From contig JAZGTH010000125.1 in assembly GCA_036877525.1 (NCBI GenBank), positions 717,501 to 781,500 on the forward strand: a stretch of DNA of 64,000 nucleotides, in the 5' to 3' direction. The notes beneath the pieces were generated by a model. The model saw only the letters and a program-made list of their open reading frames with translations. It did no database searches and was not told the origin of the DNA. This stretch comes from Chromobotia macracanthus (taxonomy: Eukaryota > Chordata > Actinopteri > Cypriniformes > Botiidae). How positions within the stretch are numbered: the first letter of the stretch is position 1; each line of letters starts with the position of its first letter. Positions 63,612-64,000 of this stretch are shown here, piece by piece. The position numbers and the translations under genes were made by a program.

Positions 63612-64000
63612 ATGGGCAAGCTTTTAGCTGTGGGTGACATCAAAGGACTCCTAGCAAAAATTATAGGCGGTGCGACGATGGAAGAAATCCTCCAAGCATC
63701 TGGCTTAGAGAGAGCTGTAGACTCACATTACATGGACGGTATTACTTTTAATGTTTACCGGCCCGCCATGTGGCAAGCACTACGTGCTGAATATCCAACC
63801 AAAGTCGACCCTAAAGCATTGAAGGGCGAGCAGTTGGGGGAAACTGAAAACCCAGTCACATATGTTCAGAGACTATTGAAAGGATGGAAGCAAGAGACTG
63901 AAGGGAATCCAGAAGAATACCCTCTAATGGCTACATTGTTCAGAAATGCTGTAATAGAAGCTATGCCACAAGCTGTAAAGAGTAAGTTAGAAGATGTAGT
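63612..64000 (+). pseudogene. Retroviral capsid part of gag, copy 2, open to the window edge
   Basis: From an ATG at 63612 the frame is open for 129 codons to the end of the window. It contains 'MGKLLAVGDIKGLLAKIIGG', 'YRPAMWQALRAEYPTKVDPK', 'NPVTYVQRLLKGWKQETEGN' and 'MATLFRNAVIEAMPQAV'. It aligns with the capsid of copy 1 (13697-13927) with few changes and continues where copy 1 decays. The capsid forms the inner shell in this family. The frame is separated from the upstream gag by a TAG at 63585. How much of pol and env follows cannot be seen. Confidence 0.75.

Larger units (their letters stand above)
61850..64000 (+). mobile_element. Endogenous retrovirus copy 2, 5' half, plus strand, runs off the window
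   Basis: The leader (61850-62830), gag (about 62832 onward) and capsid (63612-64000) are homologous to copy 1 on the minus strand. Leader identity is clear at 61868-61930 and 62010-62070 ('gggttttgattcc', 'atgcatgcattgatctgtg'). A consensus splice donor 'caaag|gtaagc' lies at about 61876/61877, also conserved in copy 1, and could serve a spliced env transcript. A tandem 'gtgttgaggaagtgtatca' pair (62225, 62279) sits in the leader. The 5' LTR has not been found and DIRS DNA lies directly upstream, so the 5' end looks replaced or deleted. Confidence 0.78.

Overview
The window is AT-rich, transposon-dense chromosomal DNA from a teleost fish. The evidence is the mix of repeats: L2/CR1-like LINEs ending in a short iterated 'aatctaatct' type tail, a fish-type L1, Ty3/gypsy elements with many solo LTRs, DIRS-like tyrosine-recombinase retroelements, a Tc1 element, hAT and piggyBac-like MITEs, a tRNA-derived SINE and two copies of one endogenous retrovirus. 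The SINE and DIRS types suggest an otophysan (cyprinid-like) fish, but that is an inference. No bacterial features are present.

Layout. 0-5.9 kb: a degenerate ~315-bp tandem repeat, a 42-bp minisatellite, a gutted gypsy element with its LTRs (1908-3849) and a solo LTR (4097-4683). 5.9-9.1 kb: a minus-strand L2/CR1-like LINE. 9.1-12.3 kb: TA microsatellites, LINE relics and unassigned DNA. 12.3-15.0 kb: a minus-strand endogenous retrovirus (gag-protease joined to the integrase end). 15.2-18.8 kb: LTR, fish minisatellite-like DNA and a minus-strand gypsy element. 19.1-25.1 kb: a plus-strand gypsy element, then an L1 split by an LTR. 25.2-28.3 kb: the best-preserved L2/CR1-like LINE. 29.0-30.3 kb: DIRS gag relic. 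32.3-34.3 kb: a CR1-type ORF1 (PHD-like and SGNH esterase-like) joined to a LINE C-terminal tail. 35.7-38.0 kb: a repeat-poor stretch with a CpG-containing promoter-like segment and several short exons with good splice signals, a candidate non-coding RNA gene. 38.3-43.1 kb: MITEs, a retroviral RNase H scrap, a Tc1 head and a third LINE copy. 44-52.7 kb: LTR, DIRS, hAT-MITE and TA-repeat debris plus a gag/proline-rich LTR-element relic (48.3-50.4 kb). 52.9 kb: a SINE. 55.3-56.1 kb: another DIRS gag relic. 60.4-61.85 kb: a DIRS tyrosine recombinase. 61.85-64.0 kb: a second, plus-strand copy of the retrovirus running off the window.

The only host protein-coding sequence I can support is the last coding exon of plpp4 (phospholipid phosphatase 4) on the minus strand at 58424-58635. 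Its upstream exons must lie beyond position 64000. Almost every other reading frame belongs to decayed mobile elements. The most novel-looking item is the spliced, apparently non-coding locus at about 35.7-38.0 kb, whose last exon is partly duplicated on the far side of a MITE.
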